This document shows, in pieces, positions 1 through 5,603 of a DNA stretch of 13,606 nt. The stretch comes from Spirochaetaceae bacterium. GTDB taxonomy: Bacteria > Spirochaetota > Spirochaetia > DSM-27196 > Salinispiraceae. The notes below the pieces were generated by a model, which was not told where the DNA came from, searched no databases, and saw nothing but the letters and a program-made list of their open reading frames with translations. The DNA is taken from contig SKVS01000191.1 in NCBI GenBank assembly GCA_007129335.1, positions 1 to 13,606 on the forward strand, written 5' to 3'. Each line of letters opens with the position of its first letter. Position 1 is the first letter of the stretch. The position numbers and the translations under genes are program-made.

Positions 1-1
1 T

Positions 2-985
2 CCCCTGGCAAAGGATCCTGCATTCCAGAAAAAATTTGCTGCAGTCAAGGTTAAGGCAAAAGAAGCATTGGCCGAACAGGTTCTGAAAGAAACAGGTTTC
101 CAGCTGAATACCACTCATGTATTCGATGTGCAGATTAAAAGGATTCATGAATACAAGCGCCAGCTGTTGAATGCCCTGCATATCATAATGCTGTACAACA
201 GGATTAAGAAGGGCGACACTAAAGACATGGTTCCCCGCACCTTCATTTTCGGGGGAAAAGCCGCACCGGGCTACGCCATGGCAAAGCTCATTATTAAGCT
301 TATAAACAATATTAGCAGGGTCGTTAATAATGATCCGGATGTAAATGACCTGCTCCAGGTATACTTCCTGCCGAACTACCGGGTGAGTCTTGCAGAAAAA
401 ATTATTCCTGCAGCCGATGTAAGTGAGCAAATCTCCACCGCGGGTACCGAAGCCTCGGGAACGGGAAACATGAAGTTCATGGCAAACGGAGCCCTTACCC
501 TGGGAACACTGGATGGAGCAAATATTGAAATCCTGGAAGAAGCAGGAGATGAGAATTGTTATATCTTTGGTCTAACCGCTGAAGAAGTGGCAAACCTCAA
601 GCCGTCTTATGATCCCTACAAATACTACCTGGAGAACAAGGAAATAAAAGATGCCCTGGATCTGCTGTTCAGTGGTTACTTTAACTTTGGCGAACCCAAT
701 ATTTTCGAACCAATTCGCCGAACCCTGTTCGAGGCCGGGGACAACTACATGCACTTGGCCGACCTTGCCAGCTACGCTGAAGCCCAGAACAACCTGGCAA
801 AGGACTACAAGAACCAAAAGCTCTGGCTTCAAAAGGCTATTGCGAACGTGGCAACCTGTGGAAAGTTTAGTTCTGACCGGACCATTTCCCAGTACGCCAA
901 GGAAATTTGGAAGGTAAAACCCTGCCCGGTAGCCTTGAATGAAGAGGGAGAAGAAACCCTTATTGAGGCGACCCAGAAGCTTTAA
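2..985 (+). CDS. glgP: Glycogen/maltodextrin phosphorylase, C-terminal part (5' end outside window)
   Basis: Cytoplasmic PLP-dependent phosphorylase that releases glucose-1-P from the non-reducing ends of alpha-1,4-glucans. The reading frame is open from base 2, so 327 codons of a protein usually about 800 residues long are visible. Diagnostic family motifs are present: KRIHEYKRQLLN (nt about 140-175) and EASGTGNMKFMANGALTLG. In the second, the Lys at nt 473-475 (fragment residue 158) corresponds to the Lys that forms the Schiff base with PLP. DGANIEI follows, and the usual C-terminal GKFSSDRTI..YA..IW block is intact near nt 860-915. After it comes an acidic tail of about 20 residues ending in EATQKL, somewhat longer than the typical end. 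The TTG at 68 is an internal codon, not a start. The gene is convergent with the SlyD gene. Identification is firm; substrate preference (glycogen or maltodextrin) cannot be told. Confidence 0.96.
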   Translation, partial: PLAKDPAFQKKFAAVKVKAKEALAEQVLKETGFQLNTTHVFDVQIKRIHEYKRQLLNALHIIMLYNRIKKGDTKDMVPRTFIFGGKAAPGYAMAKLIIKLINNISRVVNNDPDVNDLLQVYFLPNYRVSLAEKIIPAADVSEQISTAGTEASGTGNMKFMANGALTLGTLDGANIEILEEAGDENCYIFGLTAEEVANLKPSYDPYKYYLENKEIKDALDLLFSGYFNFGEPNIFEPIRRTLFEAGDNYMHLADLASYAEAQNNLAKDYKNQKLWLQKAIANVATCGKFSSDRTISQYAKEIWKVKPCPVALNEEGEETLIEATQKL

Positions 986-988
986 GCT

Positions 989-1003
989 CCAGGTTTCTCC
1001 TGG
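989..1003 (+). terminator. Small hairpin just after glgP
   Basis: CCAGG-TTTCT-CCTGG lies 4 nt after the stop codon. The stem is short and no T-tract follows, so it is at best a weak terminator or a 3'-end stabilising hairpin. The gap up to 1084 holds six CCWGG motifs that could pair in alternative ways. Confidence 0.3.
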
Positions 1004-1056
1004 CCTGGGCCAAGAAAAGGCACCAAGCCAGGGGATTACCTGAATAGTATCAGCTG

Positions 1057-1084
1057 CCTGGATCTACCGAAGGGCTGATCCAGG
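1057..1084. terminator. 8-bp hairpin between convergent glgP and slyD
   Basis: The arms CCTGGATC (1057-1064) and GATCCAGG (1077-1084) are perfect inverted repeats around a 12-nt loop. On the minus strand the loop contains CTTCGG, a C(UUCG)G-type stable tetraloop. The hairpin directly abuts the slyD stop codon and lies downstream of glgP, so it could serve both genes. Neither side has a T-run, so it is not a textbook intrinsic terminator. Confidence 0.5.
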
Positions 1085-1615
1085 TTAGCAACAGCTCCCG
1101 CCGCCGCAACCTCCTCCTCCACAGCCGCCACCATAATCCTGGTGACCGCCTCCACCGCAGCATCCTCCGTACACCGGTTCGGGTGCCGGGCCGATAGATT
1201 CCACCTTACCGGTAAACACTATGTCATGGCCTGCAAGGGGATGGTTGGCATCGAGAACCGCTTCGGTATCGGTAAGTTCGGTTATGACCATATCGGTAGG
1301 CCGGCCGCCGAGATTGCTCGACAGGCGCATGCCCACGTTCAGCTCGCCTAAATGGGCAAGGGCCGAGAGGTCCAGGCGAAATTCCTTGTCCTTACTCCAC
1401 TCGCCGTAGGCTTCCGTTGCGGGAATGTTAAACTGAAATTCCTGTCCTTCCACTGTTCCAAGAATACGGCTTTCCAGGCCGGGGACCGTGTCTCCCCGCC
1501 CGGGAACGAAGGCAAAGGGTCCGCTCTGATCGCTGGAGCCCAACTGGTGGCCGTGGGAGGTGGAAAATGTATAGGAAATGGTTACCTGAGTATCTTCTGT
1601 TACTTTCATAAGCAA
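1085..1615 (-). CDS. slyD: SlyD-type FKBP peptidyl-prolyl cis-trans isomerase with Cys/Gly-rich metal-binding tail
   Basis: Predicted cytoplasmic prolyl isomerase/chaperone of the SlyD branch of FKBPs. The order of blocks fits the family. An N-terminal FKBP half (residues about 5-72; ..VTISYTFSTSHG.., GRGDTVPGLESRILG, TEAYGEW) is followed by the insert-in-flap chaperone domain (about 73-125). The FKBP fold then closes with DANHPLAGHDIVFTGKVESI. The last 28 residues are a low-complexity Gly tail with six Cys (152, 153, 165, 170, 175, 176) and one His. This matches the position of the E. coli SlyD nickel-binding tail but has far fewer His. Two starts are possible: TTG at 1615 has GGAG 7 nt upstream, while the ATG at 1609 has the same GGAG 13 nt away. 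The TTG is kept because of this spacing. No hydrogenase genes are nearby to support a nickel-delivery role. Confidence 0.9.
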   Translation of the reverse strand: MLMKVTEDTQVTISYTFSTSHGHQLGSSDQSGPFAFVPGRGDTVPGLESRILGTVEGQEFQFNIPATEAYGEWSKDKEFRLDLSALAHLGELNVGMRLSSNLGGRPTDMVITELTDTEAVLDANHPLAGHDIVFTGKVESIGPAPEPVYGGCCGGGGHQDYGGGCGGGGCGGGSCC

Positions 1616-1654
1616 GAAGATACTCCGTGAAGCGTCTTTCTGGCAACCATCATC

Positions 1655-1773
1655 GGGACAAATGCATATGGCAAGGTGGTTCGGGGAAATAACCCATTTC
1701 GTTCTCAGTTGGCAGAGGTTAACTAAACAACTTACGCTATTCTATCAGGCCTGATTGCCATATGCGTTTGCCC
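1655..1773. repeat. Inverted-repeat element upstream of slyD (MITE- or REP-like)
   Basis: The left arm at 1655-1674 and the right arm at 1755-1773 are inverted copies. Eighteen of 19 positions match after allowing one extra A at 1658, and the single mismatch (T1663/G1766) is a G-U pair in a plus-strand RNA. The arms share the core GCATATGGCAA/TTGCCATATGC. About 80 bp lie between them, with two small internal inverted repeats: AGTTG/CAACT at 1707-1711/1728-1732, and GGTT/AACC at 1678-1681/1691-1694. The right arm is also part of the dispersed repeat found again at 11792. No ORF is carried inside. It could be a non-autonomous mobile element remnant, an extragenic palindrome, or a structured 5' leader of slyD. 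Confidence 0.6.
1739..1747 (-). promoter_or_regulatory. Possible extended -10 promoter for slyD
   Basis: On the minus strand TGATAGAAT fits an extended -10 (TGn plus TAGAAT, 5 of 6 matches to TATAAT). No convincing -35 is seen. It lies inside the inverted-repeat element and would give slyD an untranslated leader of about 115-120 nt containing the left arm. Confidence 0.35.
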
Positions 1774-1778
1774 TGTAA
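1748..1778 (+). repeat. Dispersed intergenic repeat, copy A
   Basis: A 31-nt stretch beginning GGCCTGATT, with core CCATATGCGTTTGCCCTG, matches 11792-11822 at 29 of 31 positions. The differences are at G1757/T11801 and T1776/A11820. Copy A abuts the 3' end of the nucleotidyltransferase gene and contains the right arm of the 1655-1773 inverted repeat. Confidence 0.75.
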
Positions 1779-1799
1779 CTTTTGTGAGCAAATCAGGCC
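1748..1799 (-). terminator. Hairpin at the nucleotidyltransferase stop codon
   Basis: GGCCTGATT (1748-1756) pairs with AATCAGGCC (1791-1799). The stem extends by GC/GC across a one-base bulge, and the loop is about 30 nt. The right arm overlaps the TGA stop of the minus-strand nucleotidyltransferase gene (1793-1795). No T-tract follows, so termination is a guess. The left arm is also one half of a perfect 12-bp palindrome, ATCAGGCCTGAT (1744-1755). Confidence 0.4.
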
Positions 1800-2701
1800 C
1801 AGAGATTAGGCGGATACAATCCCGATTCTACAACCCCGTGAATGCTGTCCACGACCCGCTGACGGTCTTCCCGGTAGGTAATGCCAAACCATTGAGATGG
1901 GGTTGTAAGGACCTTCAGGGACGCTGTACTGTCGGTGTGGATAAGCTCGTTGACCACAGTGGGAATGTAACACTCGGAAGTATTGTTCTGAATGTTCTGC
2001 TCCAGGAATGCCTGAAACTGGGTTTCAATGGTCTGAAAAATCCGGGGCGAGAAGCCGAAGAAATTCATGCTCACCGGTTCCTTGCCGGTCAAAGGTACGA
2101 TTGAACCATCGGGGAGGTGACTGATGATTCCCTTTGGAGTTTGCTCAATTTTGGTATGTTCTACCACCTCTGTCAGCATTCCTTCAGAATTGACCTGGCA
2201 GATGCCCCGAGCAACGGTTCCGTGTTCGCTGACCGTATTGCCGAGCTCGTAGCCAACCATACACATGGCTTGACTGTCCAGGGGCAGGGCTTCCAGGAAT
2301 AATCCTGCGGCCCGAAATGCATCGGCACCGTAAAAATCGTCCGCATTAATGACGGCGAATGGGGTGGTTATTACTTCCCGGGCGGCGCGGATTGCATGGG
2401 CTGTTCCCCAGGGTTTCTTCCGATCGCCAGGGGTCTTGAAATTACCAGGAAGATCGTCCATATCCTGGAAAACCCAGTCCACCTGAATTTTGTCCTTGAA
2501 TCGGGCGACTACGTGTTGAACAAAGTCTGCTTCTATATCCCGACGGATGACACAGACTACCCGGTCGAAACCCGAGCGCAGGGCATCGTAAATGGAATAT
2601 TCCAGAATAATTTCTTGTGACGGACCAACGGGTTCAATTTGTTTGATTCCGCCGTAACGGCTGCCCATTCCGGCAGCGAGAACCAATAGGGTTGGTTTCA
2701 T
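1793..2701 (-). CDS. Sugar-phosphate nucleotidyltransferase-like protein
   Basis: Predicted cytoplasmic Rossmann-type NTP transferase of 302 residues. The N-terminus LLVLAAGMGSRYGGIKQ (residues 5-21) is the nucleotide-binding signature. It is the variant with GSRYGG in place of the GTRLxPLT of classical glucose-1-P thymidylyl- or uridylyltransferases. Further support comes from KKPWGTAHAI (96-104, base-recognition region), AVINADDFYG (117-125, metal-binding Asp after the central strand) and SMNFFGFSP in the sugar-binding half. The likely reaction is sugar-1-P + NTP giving NDP-sugar + PPi; the sugar and nucleotide are unknown. The ATG is preceded by AAGGAG at 5-nt spacing, so the start is secure. 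The gene is followed on the same strand by slyD 177 nt later, but a hairpin and a possible promoter intervene. Confidence 0.85.
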   Translation of the reverse strand: MKPTLLVLAAGMGSRYGGIKQIEPVGPSQEIILEYSIYDALRSGFDRVVCVIRRDIEADFVQHVVARFKDKIQVDWVFQDMDDLPGNFKTPGDRKKPWGTAHAIRAAREVITTPFAVINADDFYGADAFRAAGLFLEALPLDSQAMCMVGYELGNTVSEHGTVARGICQVNSEGMLTEVVEHTKIEQTPKGIISHLPDGSIVPLTGKEPVSMNFFGFSPRIFQTIETQFQAFLEQNIQNNTSECYIPTVVNELIHTDSTASLKVLTTPSQWFGITYREDRQRVVDSIHGVVESGLYPPNLWA

Positions 2702-2763
2702 GGGGACTCCTTATTGTGCTTTCTTAATCAGTTCTTGTATTGCTTTGTGAGTGTACTTGCCTG

Positions 2764-2791
2764 ACTATAACTATGTGTCCTGAGGATACAA
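2764..2791 (-). promoter_or_regulatory. Candidate promoter for the nucleotidyltransferase gene
   Basis: Minus-strand TTGTAT (2791-2786), 16-nt spacer, TATAGT (2769-2764). It would give a leader of roughly 55 nt ending in the strong AAGGAG site. Confidence 0.4.
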
Positions 2792-3027
2792 GGTTGAGGG
2801 GGTTTTATCAAGAAAACAGTTCCAATTCTCCCAATAACCACGAATAGTACGAATGGGCAGACCCGAAAAAAGAAGTGTAGCCCCCAAAAAATTCAGACCG
2901 GTCAAGGAGAAAACGGATAAAAGCCCGCCTGACTCGGTACTCAACCTTCCTGCTGAATACCGAAGGGTGCAATATGTGCAACCATCGACGGACTTTTATC
3001 GAAATCCTAATACCTTTCAAGCTGCTC
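2792..3027. other. Intergenic stretch without a convincing gene
   Basis: The full gap between the CBM9-like gene and the nucleotidyltransferase gene is about 360 nt. Apart from the promoter and the hairpin listed separately, this part holds two short overlapping open frames, 2853-3059 plus and 2808-3020 minus. Neither has a Shine-Dalgarno site or recognisable motifs. The plus frame is Lys/Pro-rich and hydrophilic (68 codons) and ends inside the hairpin. A decayed gene cannot be excluded. Confidence 0.4.
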
Positions 3028-3059
3028 TTAAGGGGGCTACGCTACAGTGTAGTCCTTAA
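3028..3059 (-). terminator. Strong hairpin ending the four-gene operon
   Basis: TTAAGG (3028-3033) pairs with CCTTAA (3054-3059) and GCTAC (3036-3040) pairs with GTAGT (3049-3053, one G-U). There is a two-G bulge and an 8-nt loop, so 11 pairs in all. It begins 4 nt past the last gene's stop codon on the minus strand. No T-tract follows. Confidence 0.55.
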
Positions 3060-3063
3060 CTGA

Positions 3064-3738
3064 TCAGAATTCAAGAATTTTAAAAAATTCCGGTCTATGA
3101 AAATCCGGACTGTCAGTTTGAATAGGCGCCCAGGAAAAATAATGTGGTTTTTTCAATGAGTCTCCACATTTGTAGAAGTTCGCCTTCCAATGCCCCTGGG
3201 GGATGTGGTCAGAACCAAAAACCCCTCCAGGAAGTCCCGCAAGGAGGCTCCAGTGGTTGGGCCCTGAAATTCTGGGCACCCGGATCACCTGGGAAAGAAT
3301 TTCTGGCTTTGCGGGGATTCTCTTGTGCCGGTCCTGGCCCCGGAAATGGAGCAGGGCACCGGCACTATTGAACTCGAAGTTCAGGTAATCCGGTGAGAAT
3401 CCCGGAGGAGTGACGAAAAATTCCACGCAGCTGTCGGTATACACCGGTCCCTGATCCAGGGTAATGGTACTGCGGATTTCCGGTTCCCTAACCTGGAAAT
3501 ACAACCAGAGAGTGGTCCGGGCATAGCCCAGGGAGACCGAAGCCCTGACCCGATTCTCCCCGTAAGAAGCCCAGTTTTCCACAGCAATGGGCAAGGTCAA
3601 TCCTTGCTCAGCCAGTAAGGTTCCAGGATTTATAGCCCCAATCAACCCAGCAAACTCAGCTGATCCGGCAAACTCAGACAGTCCTGCTAAGTCGGCCAGA
3701 AGAGGAACCCGGTTATGAGCCGACAAATTCGTTCCCAA
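3064..3738 (-). CDS. CBM9-like (DOMON-type) carbohydrate-binding protein, apparently cytoplasmic
   Basis: A 224-residue protein resembling the family-9-like carbohydrate-binding fold. A beta-rich core has W56, an aromatic TTLWLYFQVREPEI strand (75-88), VYTDSCVEFFVTPPG (99-113) and YLNFEFNSAGALLHFRG (118-134). The C-terminus is WKANFYKCGD...FSWAPI....FHRPEFFKILEF, as in stand-alone CBM9-like proteins. No signal peptide or lipobox is visible, which is unusual for a sugar-binding module. The start is a TTG overlapping the end of the SIS gene by 26 nt, which suggests translational coupling; a second TTG at 3726 is an alternative. Residues 14-31 are three 6-residue repeats (LADLAG, LSEFAG, SAEFAG). 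It is the last gene of the operon. A role in binding or sensing the operon's sugar is inference only. Confidence 0.7.
   Translation of the reverse strand: MGTNLSAHNRVPLLADLAGLSEFAGSAEFAGLIGAINPGTLLAEQGLTLPIAVENWASYGENRVRASVSLGYARTTLWLYFQVREPEIRSTITLDQGPVYTDSCVEFFVTPPGFSPDYLNFEFNSAGALLHFRGQDRHKRIPAKPEILSQVIRVPRISGPNHWSLLAGLPGGVFGSDHIPQGHWKANFYKCGDSLKKPHYFSWAPIQTDSPDFHRPEFFKILEF
3647..3700. repeat. Three tandem 18-nt repeats inside the CBM9-like gene
   Basis: The units are 3647-3664, 3665-3682 and 3683-3700. The first two share GCAAACTCAG at the same phase and the third is diverged. The 18-nt period keeps frame and encodes the LADLAG/LSEFAG/SAEFAG repeats. Confidence 0.7.
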
Positions 3739-4762
3739 CCTTTCGGGCCCGTTTCGGGGTATCCAGATCTATAGAAAGGGCAAGACCCGTTTCAACCAGC
3801 AGGTTCCACCCGGCTGCCAGTTCCACAATGTTTTGAAACCGGCCGACCGAAGGAATTTTCAGGGTGGGAAAGCTGGTTTGCCGGGAAGAAATTGCCACAA
3901 CAGAAATTCCTACTCCCCCAACCAGGTGTTTCTGGAACATCGGTTCCTCATCCTCGAATGGCTCAACCAGGATAAGAGCTTCACCGGGATCCATGACCTC
4001 TTCTATACCATGAACTGCAAGGGTACCTTCCAGGTAGGCAGATTTTTTCCGGGTTATTTCATTGGTTTTCAGAGCGAGCTCTTCGGCTACACCCGTATTC
4101 CTCCCGGCAAAATATACCAGGGGTGCCTTACCCAGGGATTCGATAACCCCAGGCTCGACCCGGGCTGTCAGGGCTTGGCCCACTGCCTCGGCAGCACGAT
4201 TCAGTTCGGCTGCAAAGTCTTCCCTGGATCCACCCTGGAGAACATGGAGCACCAGGTGTACAGCCAGGGCTTGTTCCACCACACTTTTTGTTGCAGCAAC
4301 CGCTGCTTCAGAACCGCAATCCAGAACAAAGGTTGTAGCAAGCTCACCCAGAATGGTTCCCTTGTGGGCGGTTATGCCGAACAACCCGGCATGGCCTTCC
4401 TTGTTCAATTTTTGGAACAGACGAATGAGTTCCTTGGTTTTACCCGAATTGCTGGCCCCAATAATCAGGGTTCTCGATAAATCGTAATCCAGAGCCTGGG
4501 TACAGCCTTCGGTGAACAGAGGCTTGGGAGAAAGTCCCGACTTGCCTGCATTATTGGTGTACAGTGCTCCCTTTGCGGGAAAAATTCTGCTCGATCCCTC
4601 ACCTGTCAGGAGGATTCTATCGTATGCTCCGGTTGAAAAAGCCGCTGCCACTTGTTCAGCCCAGCTCCAGGCCCGGTTCAGGTCAAACCGGGTCATGACA
4701 TCGGGTGTCTCAAGCATTTCATTGCAAAGACTGTAATTGCTGTAGGGTGTGTTGTTGTTCAT
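3713..4762 (-). CDS. Double-SIS-domain sugar-phosphate isomerase/deaminase (GlmS-C / NagB-II / AgaS-like)
   Basis: A 349-residue protein with two SIS domains and no glutaminase domain. SIS 1 has GEGSSRI (54-60), IGASNSGKTKE (101-111, sugar-phosphate loop) and AATKSVVEQ (156-163). SIS 2 has YFAGRNTGVAEELALKTNEIT (217-237) and YLEGTLAVHGIEEV (243-256). The Glu/His pair E245/H251 sits where GlmS-type isomerases and SIS deaminases keep catalytic residues. The C-terminal DTPKRARKV resembles the D-x-PR-LAK end of GlmS. Likely chemistry is isomerisation or deamination of an amino sugar phosphate such as glucosamine-6-P to fructose-6-P. The start is the ATG at 4762, with AAGGAT 6 nt upstream. An in-frame extension to 4927 runs back into the deacetylase gene and is rejected. 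It sits 46 nt downstream of the deacetylase gene. The exact substrate is not determinable. Confidence 0.85.
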   Translation of the reverse strand: MNNNTPYSNYSLCNEMLETPDVMTRFDLNRAWSWAEQVAAAFSTGAYDRILLTGEGSSRIFPAKGALYTNNAGKSGLSPKPLFTEGCTQALDYDLSRTLIIGASNSGKTKELIRLFQKLNKEGHAGLFGITAHKGTILGELATTFVLDCGSEAAVAATKSVVEQALAVHLVLHVLQGGSREDFAAELNRAAEAVGQALTARVEPGVIESLGKAPLVYFAGRNTGVAEELALKTNEITRKKSAYLEGTLAVHGIEEVMDPGEALILVEPFEDEEPMFQKHLVGGVGISVVAISSRQTSFPTLKIPSVGRFQNIVELAAGWNLLVETGLALSIDLDTPKRARKVGNEFVGS

Positions 4763-4808
4763 GGTGTTATCCTTTGTTTCTTGATTGTTCCGCTTTCGTA
4801 AAAGAAAG

Positions 4809-5576
4809 CTATTGCAGTATATACGATTTGAGTTCCTGTTGCAGAAGGGGAATTTTTTGAAATCCCCCACCCAAATGCTGCCAATACGCTTCGGCGTAGG
4901 GAACTCCCGCTTCCTTGCCCCAGGCAATGTCCTGCTGTTTCATAGCACCAAAAAAGTCATCCATTTTATGCATGATTCTCATGAGATCCCGTTGGCTCTG
5001 ATGGCATGCAAGCATTTCCATTTTAATGTCTTCTACGGAGCTTATGTCCACATAAAAATGAGGACGGGCAATGGGATTTCCCAGGGGATCACTCAAACCC
5101 AGGGGAGCGCTATGATAGAACAAGGGGGTAACCTCCAGGGGAGGATGAGCGCTGGGAACATTGGGAAGGCTGGCTGTCATTGCAGCTGCATCGACTATGG
5201 ATGCAGTAGCCCTATGGTCCGCATGGTAGTCCATGGGGAGATGGGTTATGACCACCCCTGCCCGCTCCTTTCGAATAATATCCTGAACAGCCAACCGGAG
5301 CTCCGGGGTATCGTAGAGAAATCCATCCCTTCCATCCAGACAATAGTACCGGGCATTGAGCAGCTTCGCAGCCCTGGCTGCTTCCTGCTTCCTCAGTTCA
5401 ATGGTTTGTTCTTCTGTTGTGCCAATGCCTCCCATTCCCCCGGCAGTAAGGGTACAAATGGTTATGTTCCAACCCGCATCGCCCAGGAGTTTCAGGGTTC
5501 CGGCAACAAATATTTCCGTATCATCCGGGTGGGCAGCAAAAACCACAATGTTTTTCGGAAAATTCAAGTCTTCCAT
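4809..5576 (-). CDS. PIG-L/LmbE family deacetylase
   Basis: A 255-residue zinc-dependent N-deacetylase of the PIG-L family, which includes MshB, BshB, GlcNAc-PI de-N-acetylase and archaeal diacetylchitobiose deacetylase. The N-terminal VVFAAHPDDTEI places H16 and D19 as zinc ligands and D18 as probable general base. DYHADHRAT (116-124) supplies the downstream His motif, with H121 the likely third ligand. The start ATG has AAGGA 9 nt upstream. No signal peptide is visible, so it should act in the cytoplasm. It lies 27 nt after the PFK gene and before the SIS gene. Given these neighbours an N-acetyl amino sugar or its phosphate is a plausible substrate. A role in bacillithiol- or mycothiol-like thiol synthesis is the main alternative, but no matching glycosyltransferase or ligase is present. 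Confidence 0.88.
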   Translation of the reverse strand: MEDLNFPKNIVVFAAHPDDTEIFVAGTLKLLGDAGWNITICTLTAGGMGGIGTTEEQTIELRKQEAARAAKLLNARYYCLDGRDGFLYDTPELRLAVQDIIRKERAGVVITHLPMDYHADHRATASIVDAAAMTASLPNVPSAHPPLEVTPLFYHSAPLGLSDPLGNPIARPHFYVDISSVEDIKMEMLACHQSQRDLMRIMHKMDDFFGAMKQQDIAWGKEAGVPYAEAYWQHLGGGFQKIPLLQQELKSYILQ

Positions 5577-5603
5577 ACCTCAGCATCCTTTTTGTTTTAT
5601 TGA

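Noticed and set aside
68..985. Separate short glgP gene starting at TTG 68
   Set aside because: The frame is open to the window edge and the upstream residues continue the phosphorylase sequence, so the gene is only cut by the window.
986..1084. Cluster of six CCWGG motifs as a special site
   Set aside because: CCAGG/CCTGG is common across the whole window because of Gln/Leu/Pro codon use; only the hairpins it forms here are listed.
1655..1800. Integron attC site or CRISPR repeat
   Set aside because: There are no paired RYYYAAC/GTTRRRY core sites in the right order and no regularly spaced repeat-spacer units.
3833..4480. Plus-strand open frame (215 codons) opposite the SIS gene
   Set aside because: The minus strand encodes convincing SIS motifs; this frame has no motif and no ribosome site.
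4763..4927. In-frame upstream extension of the SIS gene
   Set aside because: It would overlap the deacetylase gene by 119 nt, encodes low-quality sequence unlike the family, and skips the well-placed AAGGAT before ATG 4762.
4785..5603. Long plus-strand open frame (272 codons) opposite the PIG-L deacetylase gene
   Set aside because: It is antisense to a gene with clear zinc motifs, has no recognisable domain and spans two gene boundaries. It results from codon bias on the other strand.
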